A stretch of DNA of 64,000 bases, taken from the NCBI RefSeq assembly GCF_903915725.1, contig NZ_CAIWTY010000037.1, positions 34,110 to 98,109 of the forward strand. Direction: 5' to 3'. Source of the stretch: an uncultured Rhodopila sp. (GTDB taxonomy: Bacteria; Pseudomonadota; Alphaproteobacteria; Acetobacterales; Acetobacteraceae). Below, piece by piece: positions 49,871-57,647 of this stretch. Within the stretch, counting starts at the first letter, position 1; every line of letters begins with the position of its first letter. The translations under genes were made by a program, and so were the position numbers. Under the pieces are notes generated by a model, which had not been told where the DNA came from, made no database searches, and saw only the letters and a list, made by a program, of their open reading frames with translations.

Positions 49871-51078
49871 ACCTGCTGGCTGCGCTGTCGCTGCTGATCT
49901 GGATCTACCTGTTGGGCGCTCACGGGCGGTTCTGGCAGTCCGGGCCTGTCCTGCCGTTGCGCAAACCCGCCGCGACTCCCCCCGTCGCCATCGTCGTGCC
50001 GGCCCGCGACGAGGCGCCCGTTATCGGCGAGAGCCTGCGCTCGCTGCTGGCGCAGGATTACGCCGGGAAGCTGCTGGTTATTCTGGTGGATGACGGCAGC
50101 ACCGATGGGACGGGCGCGATTGCGCGTTCCCTTCACGTCATGGCGGGTGCGGGCGGACCATCCACGCCGTTGCCGCCGGCCGCATCGCAAGGCGTGGATG
50201 CACCGCCTGCGCCCGCCATGACGGGACTATACTCCCGCTCCCTCACCGTCATCGAAGCCGGCGCACGGCCCGCGGGATGGAGCGGCAAGCTGTGGGCCGT
50301 ATCCCGCGGCGTGGCGGAGGCGGCCGATGCCGAGCTGTTGCTGCTGACCGACGCCGACATCGTGCACCAACCGGCGCATGTATCGACGCTTGTTGCCCAT
50401 ATAGAGCAACACGATCTCGATCTGGTATCCGAAATGGTTGAGCTCGCCTGCGACAGCGTGGCGGAACGCGCGCTGGTCCCGGCTTTCGTATTTTTCTTTC
50501 AGCTTCTATATCCGTTCGCCAAGGTGAACGAAGGTTCGGGCCGCACTGCGGCGGCGGCGGGTGGAACCATGCTGATCCGGCAGCGGGCCTTGCGGCGAAT
50601 CGGTGGAGTAGACAGCGTGAAGGGGGCTTTGATCGATGACGTTGCCCTGGCGGCAAAGGTGAAGCAGGGTGGAAACATCTGGCTGGGCCACGCCACGCTG
50701 GCGCGGTCGGTGCGGCCCTATCCGGGGTTCGCCGACATCTGGCGGATGATCGCGCGCACCGCCTACGTGCAACTGCGCTTCTCTCCCGCCCTGCTGGCCG
50801 CGACGACCGCGGGCATGGCGGTGACCTGGCTGGTTCCGCCGGCCGCCGCGCTGTTCGGGCATGGCGCGGCGTTCGCCTGCGGCCTTGCAGCCTGGATCAT
50901 GCTGGCGGCATCGTACGTGCCGACATTGCGGCGGTTCGGCCGCAGCCTGCTATGGGCGCCGGTGCTGCCACTGATTGCCGCGTTCTACATGGCCGCGACC
51001 ATCGGTTCGGCCGTCAACCACCATCTCGGACGGGGCGTCGCCTGGAAAGGCCGCGACTACCAGGGCAGCGCGGCATGA
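49867..51078 (+). CDS. hpnB: Hopanoid-associated glycosyltransferase HpnB with an in-frame repeat insert
   Basis: 403 residues, membrane-anchored GT2-type glycosyltransferase. N-terminal helix, then VAIVVPARDEAPVIGESLRSLL, VDDGSTDGT, LTDADI, and the C-terminal helices with RMIARTAYVQLRFSP. Residues about 90-119 (VMAGAGGPSTPLPPAASQGV...PAMT) are encoded by a palindromic repeat at 50136-50223. They interrupt the segment between VDDGSTDGT and GWSGKLWAVSRG, which are normally separated by a short stretch. The frame stays open, so the protein is probably made with an extra surface loop. It overlaps hpnC by four bases. Confidence 0.9.
   Translation: MNLLAALSLLIWIYLLGAHGRFWQSGPVLPLRKPAATPPVAIVVPARDEAPVIGESLRSLLAQDYAGKLLVILVDDGSTDGTGAIARSLHVMAGAGGPSTPLPPAASQGVDAPPAPAMTGLYSRSLTVIEAGARPAGWSGKLWAVSRGVAEAADAELLLLTDADIVHQPAHVSTLVAHIEQHDLDLVSEMVELACDSVAERALVPAFVFFFQLLYPFAKVNEGSGRTAAAAGGTMLIRQRALRRIGGVDSVKGALIDDVALAAKVKQGGNIWLGHATLARSVRPYPGFADIWRMIARTAYVQLRFSPALLAATTAGMAVTWLVPPAAALFGHGAAFACGLAAWIMLAASYVPTLRRFGRSLLWAPVLPLIAAFYMAATIGSAVNHHLGRGVAWKGRDYQGSAA
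50136..50223. repeat. Palindromic repeat (type C) inside the hpnB coding region
   Basis: CGTCATGGCGGG at 50136-50147 pairs perfectly with CCCGCCATGACG at 50212-50223; inside, CCATCCACGCC pairs with GGCGTGGATG. The same family elsewhere in the window is strictly intergenic. In this frame it has no stop codon and encodes about 29 residues. Confidence 0.9.
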
Positions 51079-51911
51079 ACGATTTCCTGAATGTCGAGAC
51101 CTGGTCGGGCAAGACCCGGCAGGAAGAGAACTTCCCCGTGGGTTCGCTGGCGATCGCGCGCGAATTCCGCGCGCCGATGCACTGCTTTTATAATTTTGCC
51201 CGCAATGCCGATGACATCGCCGATTCGCCGGCTTTGTTTCCGGACGACAAGATCCATCGGCTGGATGTTATGGAAGATGTCCTGCTCGGACGCCGCGAAG
51301 ACGGCTCCCCGAGCGCGCTGGCGCTGCGTGCCAGCCTGGCGGAGACCGGCGTCAGTCCGGTGCACGCAACCGAGCTGCTCATCGCCTTCCGCCAGGATGC
51401 GGTCAAGCTGCGCTACGAGACGATCGATGAGCTGTACGACTACTGCCGTTACTCGGCGGTTCCGGTCGGCCGCTATGTGCTCGACCTGCACCGGGAAAGC
51501 CATGAGGCCCGCTCATCGTCCGACGCGCTGTGCATCTCGTTGCAGATTTTGAATCATCTGCAGGATTGCGCGAAAGACCTGGCCGAGCTGGACCGCTGCT
51601 ATTTGCCGCAGGCATTGCTCGAACACTTCAACACCTCGGTGGCCGAACTGCGGCGGCCGGCCGAGACGCCGGGTATGCGCCGCGTGTTCATCACCTTGCT
51701 GGACCGGGTGGACCGGCTGAACCACGCCGCGACCGAACTGCCGAACGTCGTCAGCAACCGCCGGCTGCGGCTGGAAACCGCGATCATCGGCCGCCTGGCG
51801 AAACGGCTGGCCCAGCGGCTGGTGGACAATGATCCGCTGGCAGGCCGGGTCAAGCTGACGAAATCCGACGCCGTGCTGGCCGTCCTGACGTCGATACCCT
51901 CCCTGATATGA
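51075..51911 (+). CDS. hpnC: Squalene synthase HpnC (hydroxysqualene-forming step)
   Basis: 278 residues, all-alpha trans-isoprenyl synthase family. The aspartate-rich motif FARNADDIADS is present, as is YCRYSAVPVGRYVLDLH and the second motif LQDCAKDLAELDRCYLP. In the HpnCDE route HpnD makes presqualene diphosphate, HpnC gives hydroxysqualene, and HpnE reduces it. Four-base overlaps with hpnB and hpnD show tight coupling. Confidence 0.93.
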   Translation: MNDFLNVETWSGKTRQEENFPVGSLAIAREFRAPMHCFYNFARNADDIADSPALFPDDKIHRLDVMEDVLLGRREDGSPSALALRASLAETGVSPVHATELLIAFRQDAVKLRYETIDELYDYCRYSAVPVGRYVLDLHRESHEARSSSDALCISLQILNHLQDCAKDLAELDRCYLPQALLEHFNTSVAELRRPAETPGMRRVFITLLDRVDRLNHAATELPNVVSNRRLRLETAIIGRLAKRLAQRLVDNDPLAGRVKLTKSDAVLAVLTSIPSLI

Positions 51912-52765
51912 CCCGGACTCCGCTGGGTGCCGACAAGGCCGACATGGCGGCCGTGCAGGGAATCGTTCGTGCCGCCGGCACGTCGTTCTACCGTGGCATG
52001 CGCGTTCTTCCGGCCGATCGGCGGCTGGCGATGTACGGGATTTATGCATTCTGCCGGATCGTCGACGATATCGCCGACGACGAAGGCAGCCTGGACGGCA
52101 AACTGCGCGCCCTCGCCGGGTGGCGGGACACCATCGCCGCGCTGTACCAGGGGCGCACAAGCGATCCGGTTACCCGCGTGCTCGCGCTGGCGATTCCGCG
52201 CTTCCAGCTCCGGTCCGAGGATTTCATCGCCATCATCGACGGCATGCAAAGCGATGCCGAGACCGTCATTGTTGCGCCGACAATGGCGGAACTGGACCTG
52301 TATTGCGATCGGGTCGCCTCGGCCGTCGGGCGGCTTTCGGTGCGGGCGTTCGGCGACTCCTCGGCCGCCGCGGACCGGGTCGCCTTCAACCTCGGGCGCG
52401 CGCTGCAACTGACCAACATCCTGCGCGACATTCATGAGGACTCCGAGCGCGGGCGGATCTACCTGCCGCGTGAGTATCTGAATGATGCCGGCGTTACGGC
52501 GGATCCGGCTTCTATCGTGACCGACCGGGCCTTGCCGGCGGTGTGCAATCGCCTGGCGGCGCTCGCACATGGCTATTTCCGGGATGCGTTCGCGGCGATG
52601 GAATCGTGTGACCGTTCCGCGATGAAACCGGCCCGGCTGATGGGTGCAACCTACGACTCGATTCTATCGGCGGTAGAGCGACGGGGTTGGGAGCGGCTGA
52701 GCGAACGGGTCAGCCTGCCAAAGTGGAAAAAACTGTGGCTGGCCTGCCGCTACGGGCTGTTTTGA
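51908..52765 (+). CDS. hpnD: Presqualene diphosphate synthase HpnD
   Basis: 285 residues. Joins two farnesyl diphosphates. First aspartate motif YAFCRIVDDIADDEG (D53, D54, D57); second motif LTNILRDIHEDSERGRIYLP. GTSFYRGMRVLPADRR near the start is typical. Last gene of the hpnA-B-C-D run. hpnE and the squalene-hopene cyclase gene are not in the window. Confidence 0.94.
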   Translation: MTRTPLGADKADMAAVQGIVRAAGTSFYRGMRVLPADRRLAMYGIYAFCRIVDDIADDEGSLDGKLRALAGWRDTIAALYQGRTSDPVTRVLALAIPRFQLRSEDFIAIIDGMQSDAETVIVAPTMAELDLYCDRVASAVGRLSVRAFGDSSAAADRVAFNLGRALQLTNILRDIHEDSERGRIYLPREYLNDAGVTADPASIVTDRALPAVCNRLAALAHGYFRDAFAAMESCDRSAMKPARLMGATYDSILSAVERRGWERLSERVSLPKWKKLWLACRYGLF

Positions 52766-52905
52766 GCCGAATATCACGTCTCCGCGCTTAATTTGGCTTG
52801 CGTTTTAGGGCCTTCGGAGCGCACCATCTTGTCAGTCGATTAGGGCAAAAACCTCAACCCGACTGTCAATCCCTTCACGCCATTCTCACTCCGGAGCAAC
52901 TGCTC

Positions 52906-53100
52906 GTGACCTCCTCGTACAAACGCCTGATCGCGGCGCTGGCCTTTGTTCTGCCGGCCGCTGCCCTGGTTGCATCCCCGGTTCTGGCTGCCGACGCGGC
53001 AGCCCCGGCGACTCCCAAGGCTCACCACTCTTCGACCCACAAGGCCAAGTCGTCCCACAAGAAGGCTCCGGCCGCAGCCCCGGCAGCGACTGCCAGCTAG
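52906..53100 (+). CDS. Small secreted Lys/Ala/His-rich protein
   Basis: 64 residues from a GTG at 52906 with GGAG ten bases before it. Signal peptide ending VASPVLAADA (cleavage near residue 29), followed by a short basic, disordered tail (PKAHHSSTHKAKSSHKKAPAA, shown in part). Similar tiny exported basic proteins are common in alphaproteobacteria and unassigned. Frame is open upstream to 52798 without a better start. Confidence 0.6.
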   Translation: MTSSYKRLIAALAFVLPAAALVASPVLAADAAAPATPKAHHSSTHKAKSSHKKAPAAAPAATAS

Positions 53101-53137
53101 TCTGGCCCACCTGCCATTCAAGACGCTTTCTGCCTCT

Positions 53138-53173
53138 AACCCGCCATGCCGGTTTTCGCCGGTATGGCGGGTT
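53138..53173. terminator. Strong hairpin between convergent genes (bidirectional terminator)
   Basis: 15-bp stem AACCCGCCATGCCGG / CCGGTATGGCGGGTT with one G-T wobble and a six-base loop, followed on the plus strand by ATTGCATTTTA. It sits between the end of the small secreted-protein gene and the end of the hyf-like operon, and likely stops transcription from both sides. Confidence 0.6.
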
Positions 53174-53195
53174 ATTGCATTTTAGCGCCGAATCT

Positions 53196-53687
53196 TCATG
53201 CCGCGTTCGCTTCCAGCAATGCCCTCAGACCGGACAATATGCGGTTCGGCTGCGGCGGACATCCGCTGATCGTCAGGTCTACCGGCACCGACAACCCGGT
53301 GCCGCCGAGGACCGCGTAACTGCCCTTGAACACCCCGCCATCCACCGCGCAATCGCCGACGGCGATCACCCATTTCGGGTCCGGAGTCGCATCCCAGGCT
53401 TGCTCCAGCGCCGCCTTCAGGTTGCGCGTCAACGGTCCGGTCACCAGCAGAACGTCGGCCTGGCGCGGACTTTCGACGAATCGCAGGCCAAACCGCTCCA
53501 GATCGTAGAAGACATTGCTTAACGCGCGCAGTTCCAGCTCGCAGCCGTTGCAGCTTCCGGTGTTGACGTGCCGAATCGCCAGGCTGCGGCCGAGCCGCGC
53601 CTGCGCCGCCGCTTCCAGCCGGGCGGACAAGGAGGCGATCATCTCCGTATCGGCGGCTTCTTCCGGCTCCGTTGGCGGCGTGCTCAT
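53196..53687 (-). CDS. NuoB/HyfI-like Fe-S small subunit of a complex I-related complex
   Basis: 163 residues. Keeps all four cysteines of a proximal [4Fe-4S] cluster: NTGSCNGCELE (two), VGDCAVDGG, and SGCPPQP. This CxxC...C...C pattern is that of [NiFe] hydrogenase small subunits/HyfI. Last gene of the five-gene operon; its start overlaps the stop of the large subunit gene by one base (TGATG). A soluble electron-transfer module on the cytoplasmic face is expected. Confidence 0.88.
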   Translation of the reverse strand: MSTPPTEPEEAADTEMIASLSARLEAAAQARLGRSLAIRHVNTGSCNGCELELRALSNVFYDLERFGLRFVESPRQADVLLVTGPLTRNLKAALEQAWDATPDPKWVIAVGDCAVDGGVFKGSYAVLGGTGLSVPVDLTISGCPPQPNRILSGLRALLEANAA

Positions 53688-55192
53688 CACAGATCCATCC
53701 CCGAGGCGGGCAAGGCGAACGACGTCCGGATCATGCCGGCGTCTTCGGCCATTGCCGTTTTCAGCACGGATTCCGCCAGCGGCCACAACGCCCAGCCGGG
53801 ATCGCGCGGGAACGCGGCGGCGATCTGCCCATGATCGATTCGCAGCCAGTGCCAGATGTCGCCGCGACTCGATTCGGCGCAGGCGATTGCCTCGCCGCTG
53901 GTCTGCGGCAGGGGCAGGGCGACAGGTCCCGCCGGCAAGGCATCGAGGGCCCCGCCGATGAGGCGGAGGCTTTCGCCGATTTCGCCGATGCGCACCGCCT
54001 GGCGCGCCGCCGCGTCTCCCGCCGCCGCTATCGTCACCGCCGGAGGCATTTGGCTGAAGGCCGGCATGAACGCCGGGCGCACATCGAAAGCCCGGCCGCC
54101 GGCGCGCCCCGCGACGCCGCCGGCGCCGGATGCCGCCAGCACCGTGCCGCTGGCGACCCCAAGTCCGCCCAGCCGCGAGGCCAGGGCCGTCCCGTCGTGC
54201 AACCGGCGGATCTCCGTCAGACCCGCGGCGATATCCGCGCAGGCGCGCAGCAGCGCCCCGGCGCCGCCGTCCGCGATGTCGGCGCCCACCCCGCCGGGGA
54301 CCACGCAATCCATCATCAGCCGGTGTCCGAACGCCGACTGAGACGCCCGCAGCAAGGTCTCCCGCAGTCGGCCGCACAGCGTCGAGACGGAGCGTGCGGC
54401 CGCCAGGCGGCCGATCTCGGCGAGGTTGTCGAGGTGGACGGCGATGCGCTCGGTCTCCAGCATGATGACGCGCAACCGCTGCGCCCGCGGCGGAGCGGCG
54501 GCATCCAGCGCGGCCTCCGCCGCCGCCGCAAAGGCGATGGAATGGGCCACGGTCGAGTCGGCGGACAGGCGGGCGGCGAACCGGGCGGCGTTGCGGGGCG
54601 ACTTGCCGCGCATCAGGCCCAGCGTGCCCTTGTGGGTGAAGCCGAGCACAGCTTCGGCGCCGAGGATCGCGGGTCCGTCCAGGGTCAGCCGCAGATGCGC
54701 CGCCTCTTCGATCAGGCCCGCGACAGGGCCGATGGACAGGACCATGTGCCGGTCCTGCTCGCCGGGGTCGAACCTGTCAAAGTCCGGCCGTGGCGGCGAC
54801 GCGCGCGGCGCCATCGGGAAGGCTCCGGGCCAGGTTCCGTGATCCAGCCAGGGCCTGGGATCGATGGCGCCGTCCGCCCGGTAGCCGAACAGGTCAGCGA
54901 TCATCCGTTCATATAGCGCGGCGGCCGGCAGCAGCGGCGACAGCGCGGGATACGCGCCGCCCTCGACGGCAGTCGAGATCGGAACCGCGGCGTTGGCATC
55001 GATGTCGAGGAACAAGGCGTAGACTCGCGACGCGTCGGCCCAATGCGCCAGCAGCACGCGGGACTGCGCCGCCGCGTCCCGCGCCGTTGCGGCCCAGTCG
55101 GCTGCCGTCAGGTCATGGCGGTGCCACGGCTTGCAGGTTTCCGCCGGGCTGGCGCCGATGGTGCCGCCGGCTGTCGGGGCGCTGTCCGTCAT
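53687..55192 (-). CDS. HyfG/NuoCD-like large subunit without Ni-binding cysteines
   Basis: 501 residues: a NuoC-like N-terminal part (about 1-150, with YERMIADLFGYRADG) and a NuoD/hydrogenase-large-subunit-like part. The place of the first nickel CxxC motif reads RLSADSTVAHSIAFA, with no Cys. The C-terminus ends MIRTSFALPASGMDL, with no DPCxxC motif. It therefore cannot carry a NiFe centre and belongs with energy-converting-hydrogenase-related (Ehr) proteins, not active hydrogenases. ATG at 55192 overlaps the upstream gene by four bases. Confidence 0.87.
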   Translation of the reverse strand: MTDSAPTAGGTIGASPAETCKPWHRHDLTAADWAATARDAAAQSRVLLAHWADASRVYALFLDIDANAAVPISTAVEGGAYPALSPLLPAAALYERMIADLFGYRADGAIDPRPWLDHGTWPGAFPMAPRASPPRPDFDRFDPGEQDRHMVLSIGPVAGLIEEAAHLRLTLDGPAILGAEAVLGFTHKGTLGLMRGKSPRNAARFAARLSADSTVAHSIAFAAAAEAALDAAAPPRAQRLRVIMLETERIAVHLDNLAEIGRLAAARSVSTLCGRLRETLLRASQSAFGHRLMMDCVVPGGVGADIADGGAGALLRACADIAAGLTEIRRLHDGTALASRLGGLGVASGTVLAASGAGGVAGRAGGRAFDVRPAFMPAFSQMPPAVTIAAAGDAAARQAVRIGEIGESLRLIGGALDALPAGPVALPLPQTSGEAIACAESSRGDIWHWLRIDHGQIAAAFPRDPGWALWPLAESVLKTAMAEDAGMIRTSFALPASGMDL

Positions 55193-56733
55193 GATGGCCC
55201 CATAGTCACGCCCGCGAGCCATCGCACAAGATCCGCCGGTGCGAACCAGCCGAACAGCAGGGCGAGCGCAAGCGGCAGCCAGCCGATGGACAGCATCGCC
55301 GCGCGCGGTGAAAGCCGGGGGATGCGCCGCGGCAGGCCCGCCAGCATGATTGGTGCCAGGGCAAGACCGGCGGGCAGCAGAAGCCACGGCACATGGCTGC
55401 CGATGACCAGCACCACCAGCACCAGGCCGGGAAAGACGCCCAGCGGCGGCAGCCCGGCGAGGCCTGCGATCGACAGCAAGGAGGCCGGTTCGCCAGCCGC
55501 CCGGGCCGCGGTGCGCGTCAGACTCAGCAGGATCAGCAGGACGGCCGCGGCGAATCGGCCGTCGGCCTGCAGCGTGCCGATGGCCAGCCCGGCAATGCTG
55601 GCCTGGGCCAGCAGCAGGATATCGGCTGGTGGACGCCGGCGGCGCATCAGCAGTGCGGAACAGGCCAGCAGGGCGATCATCGCGACACCCATGCCCAGCG
55701 GCCCGGCTTCCGGGAGCCACTCGGCCTGATCCGCGAAGCGCAAGAGCAGCACCAGCAGCGGGATGGCCAGATCCGGCACCGCCGCCGCCAGCACCGCAAA
55801 TCCCGCGAACAGGCCGAAATAGGCCGGCAGCGAGGCTTCGACGGGCAGCGTCAGCAGCCCGAACAGCGCCAAACCGGCGCCGATGGCCGCCAGCACCGCG
55901 CGGTCCCGGGTGCCGGCGGCCAGCATCGATGCCGTCGCAGCGGCGGCGACCGCCAGCCACGACAGGATCGGATCGTTGACGCAGACCGCCAGCAGAACGA
56001 GACCGAGTTTCAGCAGGAACACCAGGCTGCGGCCCGGCGGAGGCGCACCGCCGGCGCGCCCGGCCCGGGCGCGCACCACGCCATCGAACGCAATCAGCGG
56101 CGCGAAGACCGAGGCGAGCGCGCCCAGCGGCACCGTCAACGTTGCCACGAACAAAGCGCCGGCACCGGCCGTCTCGGCCCATTCGAGCAAGGGCGCGATG
56201 CGGCCGGGGACCCTCGTATCGGACGCTTCGATGAGACCGCAGGCGCCCCATGGCAGGCTCGCCGCCATTGGCAGCGGCAGCGCCAGGCAGGCCAGGGGCA
56301 GCAGGTCGTCTCCGGCTACCAGGCATCCGGTCAGTGCGATCCCGTTCGCCATCGCGCCCGCGGCCAGAAGCCGCATGACGGGATCGCGGCGCGTGGCCGC
56401 GAGCATCATGGGCAGGAGCACAAGCGCCAGCGGGATGCCAAACCCGTCTTGCGACAGGCAGAGCACGGTCAGGATGGCGCCGGCGATGACGCCCGCTTTC
56501 AGCCCCGCGACCCGCGCCGGCGCCGGGCTCCGCCCGCGCAGCCTCCAAATTGCAGCAGCAAGGAGTGCCGGCGCCGGCAACAGCCACAACTGCCGATCGG
56601 CGATCGCCACGGCGGCAACCGAGGCCGATTGGATGGCGAAGCAGAAGAAACCGGCACGGAACCGGGCGGTGCACAGCATCGCAAGCGCCGCGGCGAGGGC
56701 AACGCCCGCACCGGCTTGCTCCGGGGCGATCAT
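55189..56733 (-). CDS. HyfE-HyfF fusion, shortened antiporter-like membrane subunit
   Basis: 514 residues, almost entirely membrane helices. Residues 1 to about 175 resemble HyfE (NuoK-like: TARFRAGFFCFAIQSASVAAVAIA, and short helices), and about 176-514 resemble a HyfF/NuoN-type unit reduced to roughly 340 residues. The conserved membrane Glu (in the usual WE motif) and the Lys of the usual KxGxxPLHxWLP segment are not visible. Where other clusters have separate hyfE and hyfF genes, here one frame covers both. Four-base overlaps on both sides. Confidence 0.75.
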   Translation of the reverse strand: MIAPEQAGAGVALAAALAMLCTARFRAGFFCFAIQSASVAAVAIADRQLWLLPAPALLAAAIWRLRGRSPAPARVAGLKAGVIAGAILTVLCLSQDGFGIPLALVLLPMMLAATRRDPVMRLLAAGAMANGIALTGCLVAGDDLLPLACLALPLPMAASLPWGACGLIEASDTRVPGRIAPLLEWAETAGAGALFVATLTVPLGALASVFAPLIAFDGVVRARAGRAGGAPPPGRSLVFLLKLGLVLLAVCVNDPILSWLAVAAAATASMLAAGTRDRAVLAAIGAGLALFGLLTLPVEASLPAYFGLFAGFAVLAAAVPDLAIPLLVLLLRFADQAEWLPEAGPLGMGVAMIALLACSALLMRRRRPPADILLLAQASIAGLAIGTLQADGRFAAAVLLILLSLTRTAARAAGEPASLLSIAGLAGLPPLGVFPGLVLVVLVIGSHVPWLLLPAGLALAPIMLAGLPRRIPRLSPRAAMLSIGWLPLALALLFGWFAPADLVRWLAGVTMGPS

Positions 56734-57647
56734 GCCATTCTCGCGCTGGTGAGGACCATCGCCGCGGCGATCACCGCCAGCATTATGGCAAACGCCGCCA
56801 GCTCGGTCGCGCGACGCGCCGCCACGCGGCCGGCGGTCAGCCGGGCGGCGCACAGGCAGGGGATAAAGACGGCCAGCTTGAGGCCCCAGCAAGCCAGGCC
56901 GATGGACCATTCGAGCGGCCCCGCCCCCGCGGTGGCGAAACCGAATGGCAGGAACAGGGCGCCGATAAGGTCGATCCAGACCAGCCGCCGCAACCAGCCG
57001 GTCAGCCGCGCGACGGCGACGCCGTTGCCGGTTTCCGCCTGCTCCAGGCCGGACAGGGCAAAGCCGTCATCGGCGACAGCCAGCGCCAGCAGTGCCGCCA
57101 GCACGACGGCGGATGCCGCAGCCGGCCCGAGGCCGCCGTCGCGCATCTGGCCCATGGCCAGGTCGAGATTCAATCCGCCGGCCATCAGCGCGATGGCAAA
57201 GACGGCGATGATCAGGGCCGCTTCGGCCGGAACCGCGAGGGCGCTGCTCTGTTGCGCGGCCAGTCCGGGCGTCGCCGCACCGGCATCCAGGGCGGCGAGA
57301 ACCATGGCGACGCGGGCAACCGTCAACAGCGAGACAATGACCAGAATGTCGGCAAGCGGCGACAGCGCCATGCTGCGGCTGAAGGATGGCACCAGGGCGG
57401 CCGCTGCAATCGTCGCACCAAGCGCGGCGGCCGGGGCGAACCGCAGTACCGGCGAACCGGCGTCGGTCTCCGCCACGGTTTTACGCGACAGCCTGACGAG
57501 GTCCCGCCAGGGCAGCAGGATCGAGGCGCCGGAGCGTCCGGAGAAGCGCGCCTCCAGCCAGTCCGCTCCGCCTGCCGCCAGCGGCGCGGCGGCGAGCATC
57601 AGGGCGACGTGCAGGATTTGCGCGACCAGCGAGAGGAGAAGGCTCAT
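56730..57647 (-). CDS. HyfC/NuoH-like membrane subunit
   Basis: 305 residues, about eight membrane helices. NuoH family: FSGRSGASILLPWRDLVRLSRKTVAETDAGSPVLRFAP is the conserved first cytoplasmic loop (compare HyfC PLLQPYRDLWRLLRK). ALADDGFALSGLEQAE-type acidic segment (AVADDGFALSGLEQAETGNG) follows. It links the soluble arm to the membrane arm of the complex. It overlaps the HyfB-like gene by four bases. Confidence 0.87.
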   Translation of the reverse strand: MSLLLSLVAQILHVALMLAAAPLAAGGADWLEARFSGRSGASILLPWRDLVRLSRKTVAETDAGSPVLRFAPAAALGATIAAAALVPSFSRSMALSPLADILVIVSLLTVARVAMVLAALDAGAATPGLAAQQSSALAVPAEAALIIAVFAIALMAGGLNLDLAMGQMRDGGLGPAAASAVVLAALLALAVADDGFALSGLEQAETGNGVAVARLTGWLRRLVWIDLIGALFLPFGFATAGAGPLEWSIGLACWGLKLAVFIPCLCAARLTAGRVAARRATELAAFAIMLAVIAAAMVLTSARMA

